Source: Nitrospiria bacterium (lineage in GTDB: Bacteria; Nitrospirota; Nitrospiria; Nitrospirales; UBA8639). Taken from it: 6,212 nt of DNA. Below the pieces are notes generated by a model. It was not told the DNA's origin and did no database searches. It worked only from the letters and a program-made list of their open reading frames with translations. Of this stretch, positions 6,110-6,212 are shown in pieces. Position 1 is the first letter of the stretch; each line of letters opens with the position of its first letter. Both the position numbers and the translations under genes were made by a program. Location of the stretch: positions 1-6,212 of the forward strand of contig JAUIKP010000205.1 of the NCBI GenBank assembly GCA_030430725.1. The letters are read 5' to 3'.

Positions 6110-6212
6110 ATGAGTGAAATGTCTGCATTAGCCGCCGCCAACTTTCTCACACGAGCTTCGCTTCCGCTTATCCATCGAGCCATCGTTTCCCAACCCCAGG
6201 GAAGCTCGTCAT
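6110..6212 (+). CDS. Unidentified protein, N-terminal fragment (cut by window edge)
   Basis: The ATG at 6110 is preceded by a strong ribosome binding site, AGGAG at 6098-6102 within a purine-rich run, seven bases before the start. The frame stays open for 34 codons to the right edge. The visible product opens MSEMSALAAANFLTRASLPL and continues through IHRAIVSQPQGSSS. It is mildly amphipathic, with no clear signal peptide and no motif I recognise. It lies 127 bases downstream of the transporter on the same strand and may or may not share its transcript. The good ribosome binding site and open frame make a real gene likely; no function can be assigned. Confidence 0.6.
   Translation, partial: MSEMSALAAANFLTRASLPLIHRAIVSQPQGSSS

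Overview
The window looks like ordinary chromosomal DNA from a Gram-negative-type environmental bacterium. Base composition is moderate and quite even along its length. There are no rRNA or tRNA genes, CRISPR repeats, transposases or phage genes. The gene content (a SerC/SerA pair, a double-length ThyX-like protein, a TPR protein and a bacterial NSS-family sodium symporter) would suit a Nitrospira-like or related lineage. That is a weak inference from general resemblance, not from a diagnostic marker.

Layout. Positions 1-68 (minus) hold the first 22 codons of a gene whose N-terminus matches D-3-phosphoglycerate dehydrogenase (serA). Upstream of it on the same strand, separated by 170 bases, is a complete serC (239-1321). 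Together these give the first two steps of phosphorylated serine biosynthesis, running serC then serA. A 192-base divergent gap (1322-1513) carries back-to-back promoter-like sequences: one reading left into serC, one reading right into a small unrecognised gene (1526-1804, TTG start). That small gene converges, with a 57-base gap and no clear terminator, on a TPR-repeat protein gene (1862-2881, minus). The TPR gene lies 52 bases downstream of a ThyX-like two-domain gene (2934-4424, minus) and is probably cotranscribed with it.

A second divergent gap (4425-4617) carries a good promoter for the thyX-like gene and a weaker one for a complete 11-helix sodium-dependent (NSS/SNF) transporter (4618-5982, plus). 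The DNA between the two -35 boxes is rich in short inverted repeats. After the transporter, a 127-base spacer leads to the first 34 codons of an unidentified gene (6110 to the right edge, plus), which has a strong ribosome binding site.

How the genes work together. SerC and SerA clearly act in one pathway. The thyX-like and TPR genes share an operon layout, but nothing in the sequence gives their joint function. The transporter imports small solutes, probably amino acids, with sodium. Its link to the serine genes at the left is at most thematic. The most interesting item is the thyX-like protein: it is about twice normal ThyX length, and the ThyX RHR signature survives only in the C-terminal half. 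I see no convincing evidence of an undescribed multi-gene system.
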